DNA of 64,000 nt from Desnuesiella massiliensis (GTDB lineage Bacteria; Bacillota; Clostridia; Clostridiales; Clostridiaceae). The position numbers and the translations under genes were made by a program. Positions 1 to 9,249 of the stretch are shown piece by piece. The notes below the pieces were generated by a model that worked only from the letters and a program-made list of their open reading frames with translations, ran no database searches and was not told the origin of the DNA. The stretch is taken from contig NZ_LN879457.1 in NCBI RefSeq assembly GCF_001403615.1, positions 1,364,001 through 1,428,000 of the forward strand, read 5' to 3'. Position 1 is the first letter of the stretch, and every line of letters begins with the position of its first letter.

Positions 1-1905
1 GGTGACGTGGTTAAGGTAGGAGTTTTGTCTATGGGCTCAGGTATGGAAGGCATGAAAACCAAAAGTGACACTGAAATTGGAAATATAGAGCTTGCTCCAG
101 GAAAGTTTTTGAAAACTGAAAATTATCATATTCAGTTTAAAGATGGAGAAAAGGAAGCGGAAGAAGCTGTAAAGGCTTTGATGAATGTAGGAGCTAAATC
201 CATAGTGGCGGCAGAGGCCTTCAGTGTGGATCATCCTGAAAATGAATCACAAGTACAAGGTAAATGCGCCCAAGTGAATATGCCTTGTACAGCTACTCAT
301 GAAATATCCAAGCTTTATGGGCTTAAAATAAGAACAAGAACAGCAGTAATCAATGCCAGCATCCTTCCAAAGATGCTGGACACTGCCAATATGACTGACA
401 GCAGTGTAAAAAATGCAGGCATTGAGTCTCCGCTGATGATAATGAGATGTGATGGCGGAGTTATGAGCGTAGATGAGGTTAGAAAGAGACCTATACTAAC
501 TGTGCTGTCTGGACCAGCAGCTGGTGTAGCTGGAGCTCTTATGTATGAAAAGCTGACAGATGGAATCTTTCTGGAGGTAGGAGGAACTAGCACAGATATT
601 TCTGCAGTAAAAGATGGTAAGGTTATGATACAGTATGCAGAAATAGGAGGACATAAAACTTATTTAAACTCCTTAGATGTTAGAACTGTGGGCATTGGAG
701 GAGGAAGTATGGTACAAATCTCCAATGGCAAGGCTAGCAATGTAGGCCCTAGAAGTGCTCATATAGCTGGCCTAGGCTATGAAGTATATGCCTCCCCAGA
801 AGACATTGTAGATCCAATGCTAGAAACCATAGTACCCATAGAAGGAGATCCAGCCTATGGATATATTAAATGCAGCAATGGTAAAAAATTTGCTCTTACA
901 TTGGCAGGAGCTGCAAATATAGCGGGTTATGTCCATGAAGAGGATTATGCTTACGGAAATATAGAAGCTGCTAAAAAAGCTTATGAGCCCTTAGCTAAAA
1001 ATATGAATATGACAGTAGAACAGGTGGCAGAAAAAATTATAGAAATGGCAGCTGATAAAAATGGAGAAGTGGTTAAAGCTTTAATTAAAGATTATAACCT
1101 GGATCCTCGTACCACTGTATTAATAGGTGGTGGAGGAGGCTGCGCTGCAGTAGTTCCTTCCTTAGGAAAGCATATAGATATGAAGCATAAGTTAGCTAAA
1201 AATGCACCAGTTATTTCCACTATAGGAGTAGCGCTGGCCATGGTAAGAGATGTTGTGGAAAGAACTATACCAAATCCTACAGAAGAGGATATAATAAAAA
1301 CCAGAAAAGAAGCAGAAGAAGCTGTGCTTAAGGCGGGAGCAGCACCGGGTACTGTAGAGGTACAAGTAGAGGTAGATAGTCAAAAGAATATTGTTCGTGC
1401 TATTGCCGTAGGCAGTACGGAGTTTAGGGCTAAGGATCTTATGAAAAAAGAGCTTACACAAAAGGAGTTATTGGATATTGCAGCTCATAATTTAGAAACT
1501 TCTACAGATAAGCTTAAAATCGAAGGCAGCACCAGCTATATGTATGCTATAACCCATGAATGTATAAGTAAAAAATTATTCGGTTTTATTAAAAAGAAAA
1601 ATAAAGCTTTAAGAATAATTGATAAAGAGGGAGTTATAAGACTTCAAAAGAATAATGCCCTTTGTCAGCAAACCAATGTAAATAACTTCGAGTCATCCCT
1701 ACGCAGTATTATGGAAGAGGTAGTAGTCTATGGAGATGGCGGTACGGAGATGCCTAATATATATATAATCTGTGGGAAAAGACTCATTGACCTTTCCGGG
1801 CTTCAAAGTGTAGAGCAGATTATATCCTTAGCAAAGGTTGAAATTAATGGACTCGGCAGCAATGAACCTATGATTTTAGTGGTTTCAAAGAGAATGGAAG
1901 GATGA
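1..1905 (+). CDS. Hydantoinase/oxoprolinase family protein, 5' end cut by window
   Basis: The reading frame is open from the first base, so the N-terminal part of the gene lies outside the window. The visible part has the ASKHA-type nucleotide-binding signatures of the HyuA/oxoprolinase family: VGGTSTDIS near bases 577-603, GIGGGSM near 694-714 and a glycine-rich IGGGGGC near 1123-1143. Family members hydrolyse cyclic amides such as hydantoins or 5-oxoproline using ATP; the substrate cannot be read from the sequence. The last 200 or so residues do not recall the standard domain. The next gene starts 7 bases after the stop, so these genes are probably co-transcribed. The family call is firm, the substrate unknown. 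Confidence 0.85.
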   Translation, partial: GDVVKVGVLSMGSGMEGMKTKSDTEIGNIELAPGKFLKTENYHIQFKDGEKEAEEAVKALMNVGAKSIVAAEAFSVDHPENESQVQGKCAQVNMPCTATHEISKLYGLKIRTRTAVINASILPKMLDTANMTDSSVKNAGIESPLMIMRCDGGVMSVDEVRKRPILTVLSGPAAGVAGALMYEKLTDGIFLEVGGTSTDISAVKDGKVMIQYAEIGGHKTYLNSLDVRTVGIGGGSMVQISNGKASNVGPRSAHIAGLGYEVYASPEDIVDPMLETIVPIEGDPAYGYIKCSNGKKFALTLAGAANIAGYVHEEDYAYGNIEAAKKAYEPLAKNMNMTVEQVAEKIIEMAADKNGEVVKALIKDYNLDPRTTVLIGGGGGCAAVVPSLGKHIDMKHKLAKNAPVISTIGVALAMVRDVVERTIPNPTEEDIIKTRKEAEEAVLKAGAAPGTVEVQVEVDSQKNIVRAIAVGSTEFRAKDLMKKELTQKELLDIAAHNLETSTDKLKIEGSTSYMYAITHECISKKLFGFIKKKNKALRIIDKEGVIRLQKNNALCQQTNVNNFESSLRSIMEEVVVYGDGGTEMPNIYIICGKRLIDLSGLQSVEQIISLAKVEINGLGSNEPMILVVSKRMEG

Positions 1906-1911
1906 TTTAAA

Positions 1912-2439
1912 GTGAAGCATTTGTTTTTGCCAATGGAAGAACTAGCACTTTTTGAACTTAAAAGGGATAGATACTTTGATAAAATTCCTTATGAAGATAT
2001 AGCAGCAATAATAGAAGACGGTATATCCATTGGTAAAAACTGGGCTAAAACCATAGGAGAGATGTATCCCAAGAAAAGCTTTAGCCATATAGCCAAAGCC
2101 TATGGATTAAAAATACTAGAAGAAGATAGAGAATTAATTATTGGAGATGTAATCTTCTATAGTGAGTTCTATAGCGGAAAAAAAGAGATAGTTATATATA
2201 TAAAGTCTGTGGAAGCTTGGGCGTCAGAGTTAGGTAAGACTTACGAAGAATGCAAAGAATTGTTCATAGCACATGAATTTTTTCATTATTTAGAATGTGA
2301 AGAAATAGGGCTTCTATCTAATAGATATAAAGTTACAAATTTTAAACTGGCAGGTTTCAAGTTCCAGTGTGGAATTAAGGCTCTTTCAGAGATAGGAGCC
2401 CATAGTTTCGTTAAACATTCATTTAGTATGGAGGAATGA
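1912..2439 (+). CDS. Hypothetical protein with HExxH motif (possible zinc metalloprotein)
   Basis: This 175-residue protein starts with GTG 7 bases after the hydantoinase stop and its stop overlaps the next start (ATGA). It has no signal peptide or membrane segment. Near residue 122 it carries HEFFH followed by YLECEE, the layout of an HExxH zincin with a downstream acidic residue, so metal-dependent hydrolysis is possible. The gene is sandwiched between a hydantoinase-like and an FAD-dependent gene with no gaps, which points to a shared pathway. I do not recognise a named family; the zinc motif could be coincidental. Confidence 0.6.
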   Translation: MKHLFLPMEELALFELKRDRYFDKIPYEDIAAIIEDGISIGKNWAKTIGEMYPKKSFSHIAKAYGLKILEEDRELIIGDVIFYSEFYSGKKEIVIYIKSVEAWASELGKTYEECKELFIAHEFFHYLECEEIGLLSNRYKVTNFKLAGFKFQCGIKALSEIGAHSFVKHSFSMEE

Positions 2440-3803
2440 TACTTTTGTTAAAAGAGAAATATGATGTAATAATTGTAGGGGGAGGAGTTGCAGGCTCTAT
2501 AGCTGCTATAGCTTCAGCAAGAGCAGGAGCTAAAACCTTAGTGGTAGAGAGATATGGCTTTATGGGAGGCATGCTTACCATGGCAGGAGTAGGCCCTATG
2601 ATGACCTTTCATGCTGGAGATACACAGGTGGTTAAAGGAATACCCGATGAAATAATAGAAACTCTAAAGACCTTAGGAGCAAGTCCAGGACATATAAAGG
2701 ATACCATTGGATATGCTTCCTCCTTAACTCCCTTTGATGCAGAGGCAATGAAGTATGTCCTTGAGCATAAGCATATAGAAGCTGGAGGAGAAATGCTTTA
2801 TCATAGCTTCTTTACGGATTGTAAGGTAGAAGACCGTAATTTAAAATCAGTTCAGTTTTGGACAAAATCAGGGCTTATAGAATTAGAAGCGGATGTTTTT
2901 GTTGATGCTACTGGAGATGCTGACCTTTCAGTAAAAGCTGGAGTGCCTTATGAATATGGAAGAAAGCTAGATGGACTTGCACAGCCAATGACCATGAAGG
3001 CCCGAATAGGAAATGTGGATATTGATAAAGTAAGAAAATACATGAAGGATAATCCAGAAGATTTCTTTACTAAGGATTGGAGCTACTTTGATGAAACCCC
3101 TAAACTATCGGTTTCAGGTTTTTATAGCAAGCTGAAAGAAGCTAAAGAAAAGGGAGATTTAACCTATCCAAGAGAAACAGTGCTGTTCTTTGAAAATAAT
3201 AACCCTGGAGAGGTTATCCTTAATATGTCTAGAATCATAAAGCTTAATGCTACGGACAGCTACGAACTCACCAAGGGAGAGATTCAAGGAAGGGAGCAGA
3301 TTAGACAATCTGTTGATTTCTTAAAGAAATACATTCCTGGCTTTGAGCAATGCTGCCTTGTAAGTACAGGACCACAAATAGGTGTAAGAGAAACCAGAAG
3401 AATAAATGGAGTATACACACTAAAGGCTGAAGAGATGATAGATAATGTGATGTTCCATGATGCCATAGCCATGGGAGGATACCCCTTTGATATACATTCT
3501 CCAGATGGAAGTTCTAACAACGACAAATTCCTAAGATCTGGTACCTATTATTCTATTCCCTATAGAATCATGGTAAATAACGAAGTGGATAACTTGATAA
3601 CCACAGGAAGATGCGTCAGCGCAGCTCATGAAGCCGCCAGTTCATTAAGGGTTACGCCTATAGCCATGGCACTAGGACATGCGGCTGGGGCAGCGGCGGC
3701 ACTAGCTTCAAAGTCTAATAAAGCAGCTAGAGATGTAGATATTCAGGAGCTTAGAAGAATATTATTAAGCCAAAATGCTTTTCTAACCCCATTTAATAAA
3801 TAA
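2436..3803 (+). CDS. FAD-dependent oxidoreductase
   Basis: A 455-residue flavoprotein. The N-terminus reads YDVIIVGGGVAGS, a Rossmann dinucleotide fold with GxGxxG, and a second conserved stretch VDATGDADLS lies near residue 165, as in the FAD_oxidored family (fumarate reductase/BKD-like flavoproteins). The C-terminal TTGRCVSAAHEA stretch fits the FAD-pyrophosphate contact region of this family. The start ATG overlaps the preceding stop by 4 bases (ATGA), implying translational coupling with the HExxH gene. Together with the hydantoinase-like gene it forms a three-gene operon ending at the terminator at 3821. Substrate unknown. Confidence 0.8.
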   Translation: MILLLKEKYDVIIVGGGVAGSIAAIASARAGAKTLVVERYGFMGGMLTMAGVGPMMTFHAGDTQVVKGIPDEIIETLKTLGASPGHIKDTIGYASSLTPFDAEAMKYVLEHKHIEAGGEMLYHSFFTDCKVEDRNLKSVQFWTKSGLIELEADVFVDATGDADLSVKAGVPYEYGRKLDGLAQPMTMKARIGNVDIDKVRKYMKDNPEDFFTKDWSYFDETPKLSVSGFYSKLKEAKEKGDLTYPRETVLFFENNNPGEVILNMSRIIKLNATDSYELTKGEIQGREQIRQSVDFLKKYIPGFEQCCLVSTGPQIGVRETRRINGVYTLKAEEMIDNVMFHDAIAMGGYPFDIHSPDGSSNNDKFLRSGTYYSIPYRIMVNNEVDNLITTGRCVSAAHEAASSLRVTPIAMALGHAAGAAAALASKSNKAARDVDIQELRRILLSQNAFLTPFNK

Positions 3804-3820
3804 TATATGATAAATTATAA

Positions 3821-3865
3821 AAAGAACTAAGATAGCAATAATGATGCTATTTTGGTTCTTTTTTT
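3821..3865 (+). terminator. Rho-independent terminator after the FAD oxidoreductase operon
   Basis: The arms AAGAACTAAGATAGCA and TGATGCTATTTTGGTTCTT form a long stem with a short ATAA loop, followed by a run of T. It lies 18 bases after the operon's last stop. Confidence 0.85.
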
Positions 3866-3927
3866 GTGCTATGGGATAACAGCATGTTATAATTTAAGTA
3901 AAGAACGAGAAATGAGGCTTTAAATAT

Positions 3928-4380
3928 ATGAAAAAGAAAATCCTTACCATTATTTTAGTACTTTTTACTATAGGAGCTGCGGCTTGTAATGCAGAAAGCA
4001 AAAGCGAACCAAGAATAGATAATAAAAAAACAGAGTTTTCAGAAAAGGAGTTACCTAAGACTCTAAGCTATAAAAATATGAAACCAGAGGAAGCGAAAAA
4101 ACGACTTGAAAGTGAAAAGGATATAGTATTACTGGATGTGAGGACACAACAGGAATATGATGAAAAGCACATTCCTAATAGCATCCTAATACCTGTAGAT
4201 GTTATTGAAAAGGAAGCTTCATCAAAGCTTACAGATAAGAATGCAGCAATATTTGTTTATTGCAGAAGTGGAAATCGCAGTGTTACTGCCTCGGAAAGGC
4301 TTATAAAAATGGGATACACCAATGTGTATGATATAGGAGGCATAATAAACTGGCCCTATGAGACTGAATCAGTAAAATAA
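3928..4380 (+). CDS. Rhodanese-like lipoprotein
   Basis: A 150-residue secreted protein. Residues 1-20 form a lipoprotein signal (MKKK, hydrophobic core, AAAC with Cys20 as the lipidated residue). Residues 45-145 form one rhodanese domain with the LLDVRTQQEYDEKHIPNS substrate-side motif and the active loop CRSGNRS with catalytic Cys112. Single-domain rhodaneses move sulfane sulfur from donors such as thiosulfate or polysulfide, here at the outer face of the membrane. A GAGG ribosome site precedes the ATG. The gene stands alone, downstream of a terminator, and the R5 palindrome that follows may end its transcript. Confidence 0.88.
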   Translation: MKKKILTIILVLFTIGAAACNAESKSEPRIDNKKTEFSEKELPKTLSYKNMKPEEAKKRLESEKDIVLLDVRTQQEYDEKHIPNSILIPVDVIEKEASSKLTDKNAAIFVYCRSGNRSVTASERLIKMGYTNVYDIGGIINWPYETESVK

Positions 4381-4441
4381 AATATTAAGCAAAGCGATGG
4401 ATTAAATGACTTTCCATATCTTTGCTTAATCTATGGATGTT

Positions 4442-4567
4442 GTTTCCTTATAGGAGGCTGTGAAAAAAGGTGTTCTATAGGTTTCCCTATACCGCGCGTT
4501 GAGCTCCACGAGCGGCCCGTGAAAAAGAACACCTATGTTTTTCACAGCCTCCTATATTTAAGGAAAC
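4442..4567. repeat. R5: long palindromic repeat, copy 1
   Basis: The outer arms GTTTCCTTATAGGAGG and CCTCCTATATTTAAGGAAAC face each other, with inner arms CTGTGAAAAA/TTTTTCACAG and GGTGTTC/GAACACC and a GC-rich centre (ACGAGCGGCCCGT). A second copy, in the opposite orientation, lies at 32428-32533. It sits between two convergent genes, where it could act as a two-way terminator. It may equally be a small non-autonomous mobile element. Confidence 0.75.
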
Positions 4568-4570
4568 GAT

Positions 4571-5008
4571 TTATATCAACTTTTCTGCCTCTTCTTTTAA
4601 GGATTGAATTTTGCCTTCGAAATTAAAGAAATCTGAATTATATAATTCGTTAAGCCTTTTGAAATAATCTAGGAAGTCCTTTTGTTTACTAGAACTTATA
4701 CTGAATTCATTGGCAATATTATTTAAGAGATCAATCTCTCTCTTATCATAAGAGCCATCAGTTAAAGCAAGTCCAAGTAATTCAAAATAAATTATATTTT
4801 TTATTCTATCGTTACATTGCTTTAAGCATTCAACTGAATTATTAAAGCTTGTAACCTTAATATCCTCTTTATTAACAGAAAGTTCCTCCATATATTCCAT
4901 TAAAAGTTCTTCTTCACTTTCAGCAAAAGATTCATCTGCATTAGCTAAAGATTGGAATAAATTAATAAAATGTACAGCTTCTTTTTTATTGAGCTCATTA
5001 ATAAACAT
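4571..5008 (-). CDS. TerB-like protein
   Basis: A 145-residue soluble, mostly helical acidic protein. The start chosen (MFINEL) follows a GGGGTGGG ribosome site, 12 codons inside the longest open frame. Residues 15-105 resemble the TerB/DjlA N-terminal helical fold: ANADESFAESEEELL and a second, similar LALTDGSYDKREIDLL repeat carry the paired acidic motifs typical of TerB. TerB proteins are linked to tellurite resistance and to membrane-associated stress complexes, but this one stands alone, so its role is open. It converges on the rhodanese gene across the R5 palindrome. Confidence 0.6.
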   Translation of the reverse strand: MFINELNKKEAVHFINLFQSLANADESFAESEEELLMEYMEELSVNKEDIKVTSFNNSVECLKQCNDRIKNIIYFELLGLALTDGSYDKREIDLLNNIANEFSISSSKQKDFLDYFKRLNELYNSDFFNFEGKIQSLKEEAEKLI

Positions 5009-5083
5009 AATAACCCACCCCGCTTTTTTAAGTATTAACATAATATTACTGCATATTAAAGCTATTGTAAATAATAGTTCTTC

Positions 5084-6001
5084 TTACTTATTAATTTTTT
5101 TAACATCTAAATAGTTTGTACCCCATACACCAGTAAGTATCATAATGGAACCTAGTATATGATAATACTCAAAGCTTTCCTTTAAAAACACAACACCAGC
5201 TATTATGGAAACTATAGTTGATATATTTGAAATTACAGCAGATTTTGAAGCTTCTATTTTAGAAAGAGTATAATTTATTAAGAAGTAAGCTACTATAGAA
5301 GACAAAATCCCTAGATAAACTATTGAAATTACAAAGTCTTTATTATGTAGAGGCTTAAAGAAGGAAAAAATTGTTTTTTTACTCAAGTGATTTATTAGAG
5401 ACATTATAGTAAATACCACAGCGCCCTGCACCATCATAGAATAAGTAAGCTCTATTGGTGTAAACTGTCTAGAGAGCTTTCTAGATATAATGGTAAAAGC
5501 TGCTGCAGAAAGTACTGCTCCTAAAAGTAATATGATTCCAAATAAGCTTCCTTTACCTGAGCCAGAACTTCCCATTAATCCTATAAACATAACTCCACTC
5601 ACAGAAAGAGCTATGAATATAAGCTGAGGCCTTGAAGGTTTCTCCTTAAGAAAATAAGCGGAAAGTATTACCACAAATATTGGAATTAGTGAAATCATAA
5701 GTCCAGCTTGAGAAGAAGTAGAGTATTTAATTCCGTAGGTCTCAAAAATAAAATATATAACAGGTTCCATAAGCCCAAGGGACAGAAGGCCCTTTAAATT
5801 CTTACCTTTATAATCAACCTTAATGGCCTTAAAAAGTAGTAAAGCTGTCATTACTAATAGTGCAGTTAAAAATCTAAAAGATATCAGTTCTAGAGGCCCT
5901 GCATAATCTAAGGCTTTTTTAGAAAACAAAAAGCTGAGTCCAAATATAATAGCGCTAACAAGGCCAGAAACCATTGGTAAAGTTTTGTTTTTATTGCTCA
6001 T
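5084..6001 (-). CDS. DMT-family (EamA) transporter
   Basis: A 305-residue integral membrane protein with about ten hydrophobic segments arranged as two EamA repeats (roughly residues 9-140 and 150-295). This is the drug/metabolite transporter layout. Conserved features include the early GLSFLFSKKAL stretch and the LKEKPS loop after the fourth helix. Such carriers export amino acids, purine-type metabolites or drugs; the substrate cannot be inferred. An AGGAGA-like ribosome site precedes the ATG. It is monocistronic, about 75 bases upstream of the TerB-like gene on the same strand, and may be co-transcribed with it. Confidence 0.88.
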   Translation of the reverse strand: MSNKNKTLPMVSGLVSAIIFGLSFLFSKKALDYAGPLELISFRFLTALLVMTALLLFKAIKVDYKGKNLKGLLSLGLMEPVIYFIFETYGIKYSTSSQAGLMISLIPIFVVILSAYFLKEKPSRPQLIFIALSVSGVMFIGLMGSSGSGKGSLFGIILLLGAVLSAAAFTIISRKLSRQFTPIELTYSMMVQGAVVFTIMSLINHLSKKTIFSFFKPLHNKDFVISIVYLGILSSIVAYFLINYTLSKIEASKSAVISNISTIVSIIAGVVFLKESFEYYHILGSIMILTGVWGTNYLDVKKINK

Positions 6002-6224
6002 AACATTCTCCTATCTGATCTCAATCTATGTAAATTGTAATATAAAAGAAAGCTTGTTTCAACCTCGGAAAGGGTTTTAAAATGAGATACACCATATAAA
6101 TCATGTGAATACATTGCACTGCAATCTTAAAATGTGCCTATCCACAGCATAGTCTCCTTTGTTAACACAAAAATTGAAGCATTTAAAGAAAGAGAAACTA
6201 AGCTATATAAGCGTTTTACAATTA

Positions 6225-6254
6225 TTTACAAATTGTTATAGATCGCGCTAAAAT
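6225..6254 (+). promoter_or_regulatory. Candidate sigma-A promoter for the DUF1835 gene
   Basis: TTTACA and TAAAAT are 18 bases apart, about 70 bases before the gene. It was picked by eye only; the AT-rich background makes chance matches likely. Confidence 0.35.
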
Positions 6255-6295
6255 ATTATATAATTAGTATATAAGCTAAATTATTTGATAATATG

Positions 6296-6314
6296 TAGAT
6301 AAATAGTAATTTGG
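6296..6314 (+). repeat. R1 repeat, 3' half (array 1)
   Basis: AGATAAATAGTAATTTG followed directly by the GGAGGAG ribosome site of the next gene, matching the 3' half of the R1 repeats further right. It marks the left edge of array 1. Confidence 0.7.
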
Positions 6315-6326
6315 AGGAGAACCTTT

Positions 6327-7268
6327 ATGATAGAAGTATTGTTTGGAGAGAGTGAAGGCGGAGCCATGAAAGTGGCAAAGAATTATCGAAAACCTGATTT
6401 TGAAAATGGAGCAACAACTTGGTTTGGGAAGAAACCAAGCAAAGATGAGCTTGAAAAAATGTTTGACGGAAAGGCGGTTGGTGGCAATTCCTCAGAAGTG
6501 ATTTGTATTCCTTTTATGCTGGATATTGGTGATATTAATGTTTCAATTGAAAGTGAGTATAGAAAAAAGCTTATATTTGATATGTACACCATAAATGGAA
6601 TGGATGATAATAGTATTTTAGAAGATTTAGAGGATTCGTGGAAAAGATACTTAAATGAAATAGAGCGACTGAAAAATTATGCAACCCAAGGAGAAACTAT
6701 TCGTTTATGGTATAGTGATTCCCCATATTCTGTGTGCGGATTTTATTATGTATGTAGTATTTTGAGAGAATATAATTGTAAGATATTTGTTATAAAGTTA
6801 CCACAATATATGAAACTATCAGATACTATAATGCAATCTTATACATCATGGAGTGAAATAGATGCTGGAAAGTTTTATAAATTCTTATCTTTAGAAAAAG
6901 AGTTATCTTCTCGTGAAATACAATCTTTTACATCTAATTGGGCTGAACTAAAAGAAGAAAAAAGTACTTTGCGAGCTGTTGTAAATGGTAAATTAATTGG
7001 TGTTCCAGAAGATTTCTATGATCATCTTATTAGGAAAGAAATTCCAGATGGCGAGTTCGTTATGGCACGCCTTATTGGAAATATTTTAGGGAAACATCCT
7101 CTTGGAGTTGGAGACTGGTGGTATGCTAAAAGAATTAAAAAGATGATAGAAGAGGGAAAATTAATGGTTGTACAAAAAAGAAGGAAATATATGGGCAAGT
7201 ACTTAAAAAGGTGTAAAAGTTATTTACAAATTCCAATTTATGTTATTGAGATTAAAATTTTTAAATAG
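6327..7268 (+). CDS. DUF1835/DUF3658-like protein
   Basis: A 313-residue soluble protein. The N-terminus (EVLFGESEGGAMKVA) matches the DUF1835 signature, a short strand followed by a GESxxGxL-type loop. The C-terminal part from about residue 220, with an IPDGEFVMARLIG helix, matches the DUF3658 partner domain. The function of the family is unknown; members often sit among acetyltransferases and resistance-type genes, as here. The GGAGGAG ribosome site abuts the upstream R1 half-repeat. The last 20 or so residues (KRCKSYLQIPIYVIEIKIFK) look unusual for the family and could result from a late frameshift. Confidence 0.7.
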   Translation: MIEVLFGESEGGAMKVAKNYRKPDFENGATTWFGKKPSKDELEKMFDGKAVGGNSSEVICIPFMLDIGDINVSIESEYRKKLIFDMYTINGMDDNSILEDLEDSWKRYLNEIERLKNYATQGETIRLWYSDSPYSVCGFYYVCSILREYNCKIFVIKLPQYMKLSDTIMQSYTSWSEIDAGKFYKFLSLEKELSSREIQSFTSNWAELKEEKSTLRAVVNGKLIGVPEDFYDHLIRKEIPDGEFVMARLIGNILGKHPLGVGDWWYAKRIKKMIEEGKLMVVQKRRKYMGKYLKRCKSYLQIPIYVIEIKIFK

Positions 7269-7382
7269 AAAAAATTATATAGGTTTATTTTTTATAAATT
7301 TTTGGTTGGATGGGTGCTTTTCTATGCCATTAAGTTCCATATGAATACCAAGAAATTTAATCTTGATAATTAACTTAGAGTA

Positions 7383-7418
7383 GTTACGGAGAGCCGTATT
7401 ATAAGTAACTGCGGTTTC
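7383..7418. repeat. R3 hairpin motif, copy A
   Basis: TTACGGAGAGCCGTA forms a small hairpin and is followed by TTATAAGTA. The same motif occurs at 10880, 14760 and 16741, each time downstream of a gene of array 1. Confidence 0.6.
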
Positions 7419-7478
7419 TTAAATGATATGTTTTCATATACAACACATCTGGAGATAGGATGTTTATTAACATGCTAA

Positions 7479-7516
7479 GAAGCTTCCCTGGTAACATACC
7501 ATTGGAAGCTTTTTAT
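7479..7516. terminator. Terminator between convergent genes
   Basis: AAGCTTCC and GGAAGCTT pair across a 16-base loop and are followed by TTTT. It lies between the DUF1835 gene and the oppositely directed anti-sigma gene. Confidence 0.75.
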
Positions 7517-7544
7517 TTCAAAAATTAGACTATTATAATTAGCT

Positions 7545-8687
7545 TTACCATATTACTAGGTTCTGAACCCGCATACAGTGAATAAGTGGATTGTCTTTAA
7601 GGTTTAATAGCTCTTTGCTGTCTGCAGAAATAAAGATACCAACATATTCGGCGCCGTTATTTTCAACATGTTTAATCATATCATCAATATTAATATTCTC
7701 GAACATATCTTCATAGTACATTACCTGTAGCAGCCTTAGGTTACTCTTTATAAGATTGAGGTTGCCAATTAAAGACTCCTTATGAGCCTGATCGTCCATG
7801 TTCTCATATTCATTTTGTTTTAAACTGTTCCCTTCGAGTTGTTTAGCATTATTTTTATGATATGGAAAAACTGGACTAAAGTGGTAATATGAAGGATTTG
7901 CTAATACAAACTTTGAACCGATTGCTGCTATAGGTGTAATATCTAAAGGTGCGGTATCTATATTATTTATTTTATTTATAAAATGTTCCTTTATCTGCTG
8001 AGATGTTAAAGCTTTATTAAACTCAACAAATATCTTTGCCTTTGTACCTTGAGGTGCATTTTCCAGTACTTTAAAACCTGATATTGGGTCAGGTTCATGA
8101 GCAACAAAATGAGGAAAATCTTCGAATATTAATGGAGGCACTACTGTTGTTCCTGATCTGACAGGTTTGCCGAAACTATATCTGACGCTTATTTCGGCTT
8201 CATCTATTTTAGTATTTCCAACGGTATTTTCAAGGTAAACTCTGATATTTTGTTGTGCAAAACGTGATGTTTCCACGCCACTTCTATAGGATTTATATTT
8301 AGGTTGAAACATCTGTGCGAATTGAATCATTGTTTCTCTCTTTACGTATGATTCCTTATAATCTAATCCAAACCAGGTCGTAGTAATCTTCGATGCTGAA
8401 AAATATATAAAGATAAAGACTGCTAAAGCGGAAAAAGCAGAAAATGCCGTTATCATTATAATCCTTAGATTTACTCTGCGTTTTAACAGTTTATCAATTC
8501 TATTTTCTTCTCCGTTGCTTGCCGGCATCTGCTGCTTCAGCTCTTTTAAAAATTCCCTTTCATCGTTATTAAGATAATCCGATATGGCAATGAACTTATC
8601 GATTTCCGATTCTATTTCTGTGATCTCATCTTGAGTCAATTTGCCTTCTTTATATAGCTGCAGTTTTTCCTGAAACTCATTACTCAT
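7545..8687 (-). CDS. Anti-sigma factor (Sigma_reg_N/Sigma_reg_C type)
   Basis: A 380-residue membrane-anchored regulator. Residues 1-65 are cytoplasmic and bear the LQLYKEGKLTQDEITEIE stretch seen in anti-sigma proteins of the sigma-factor-regulator N-terminal family. A single membrane helix spans about residues 72-95. The remaining 280 or so residues are extracytoplasmic and match the Sigma_reg_C layout. Its start codon overlaps the 3' end of the sigma factor gene by 8 bases, the normal arrangement for a co-regulated pair. It should hold the ECF sigma factor inactive until an envelope signal arrives. Confidence 0.82.
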   Translation of the reverse strand: MSNEFQEKLQLYKEGKLTQDEITEIESEIDKFIAISDYLNNDEREFLKELKQQMPASNGEENRIDKLLKRRVNLRIIMITAFSAFSALAVFIFIYFSASKITTTWFGLDYKESYVKRETMIQFAQMFQPKYKSYRSGVETSRFAQQNIRVYLENTVGNTKIDEAEISVRYSFGKPVRSGTTVVPPLIFEDFPHFVAHEPDPISGFKVLENAPQGTKAKIFVEFNKALTSQQIKEHFINKINNIDTAPLDITPIAAIGSKFVLANPSYYHFSPVFPYHKNNAKQLEGNSLKQNEYENMDDQAHKESLIGNLNLIKSNLRLLQVMYYEDMFENINIDDMIKHVENNGAEYVGIFISADSKELLNLKDNPLIHCMRVQNLVIW

Positions 8688-9171
8688 TAATACTCCTCCT
8701 TAAGGCTCTAAGAGTTTTTCTAGCCCTGTAAATTAAATTCGTAACTGCTGAAACACTGATGCCTAAAATCTCTCCTGCCTGCTGATATGAAAGTTCATTT
8801 ACCAAGCATAACAGCACTACCTGACGCTGATTTTCGGGAAGCTGCTCAATTAATACAAAAGCTGACCTGGTGCTTTCCTTAAGTATTAGTTCGTCAATAA
8901 AGTCCTGTACCTTTATTTGATAGAACTGGCTATCCTCTCGGAAATCCAATCTTCTGTTTTTCTTAACATAATCGACGTAGAGGTTATGGGCAACGGTCAG
9001 CAGCCAGGACTTAATACTTTCATTAGGGAATTGAAGAACACATAAGGCCTTAACGAAGGCCTCCTGTGCCAAATCCTCTGCCGTCTGATGATTAAATGTA
9101 AGCCCATAAAGGTATCTATAAACGTAAGGGAAATACTCTTTATAGATTTTAATAAATATGTCACCCTCCAA
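8680..9171 (-). CDS. ECF-type RNA polymerase sigma factor
   Basis: The chosen TTG start follows a GGAGGTG ribosome site by 7 bases and gives a 163-residue protein of normal ECF length. Region 2 is visible at YFPYVYRYLYGLTFNHQTAE and DLAQEAFVKAL, and region 4 at LPENQRQVVLL and ISVSAVTNLIYRARKTLR, the helix-turn-helix that reads the -35 element. No region 3 is present. The anti-sigma gene overlaps its 3' end. The same frame stays open upstream into the remains of an AraC-family gene, so a longer chimeric product is possible, but the internal ribosome site argues for separate translation. Confidence 0.85.
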   Translation of the reverse strand: MEGDIFIKIYKEYFPYVYRYLYGLTFNHQTAEDLAQEAFVKALCVLQFPNESIKSWLLTVAHNLYVDYVKKNRRLDFREDSQFYQIKVQDFIDELILKESTRSAFVLIEQLPENQRQVVLLCLVNELSYQQAGEILGISVSAVTNLIYRARKTLRALRRSINE

Positions 9172-9249
9172 ACCTTCACCTCCATCCATCTCTTTAACCA
9201 GTGTCATTGTATATACGATTAAGTTGACAAAGTATCGCGCAACTCTATA

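Noticed and set aside
315..593. Long open frames opposite the hydantoinase, SLC13 and other genes
   Set aside because: They have no ribosome sites, no recognisable proteins, and lie wholly inside well-supported genes on the other strand.
7383..7418. R3 motif as group II intron domain V
   Set aside because: AGCCGTAT and a later GCGGTTTC recall domain V ends, but the length, the GAAA loop and the catalytic AGC bulge do not fit, and no maturase gene is near.
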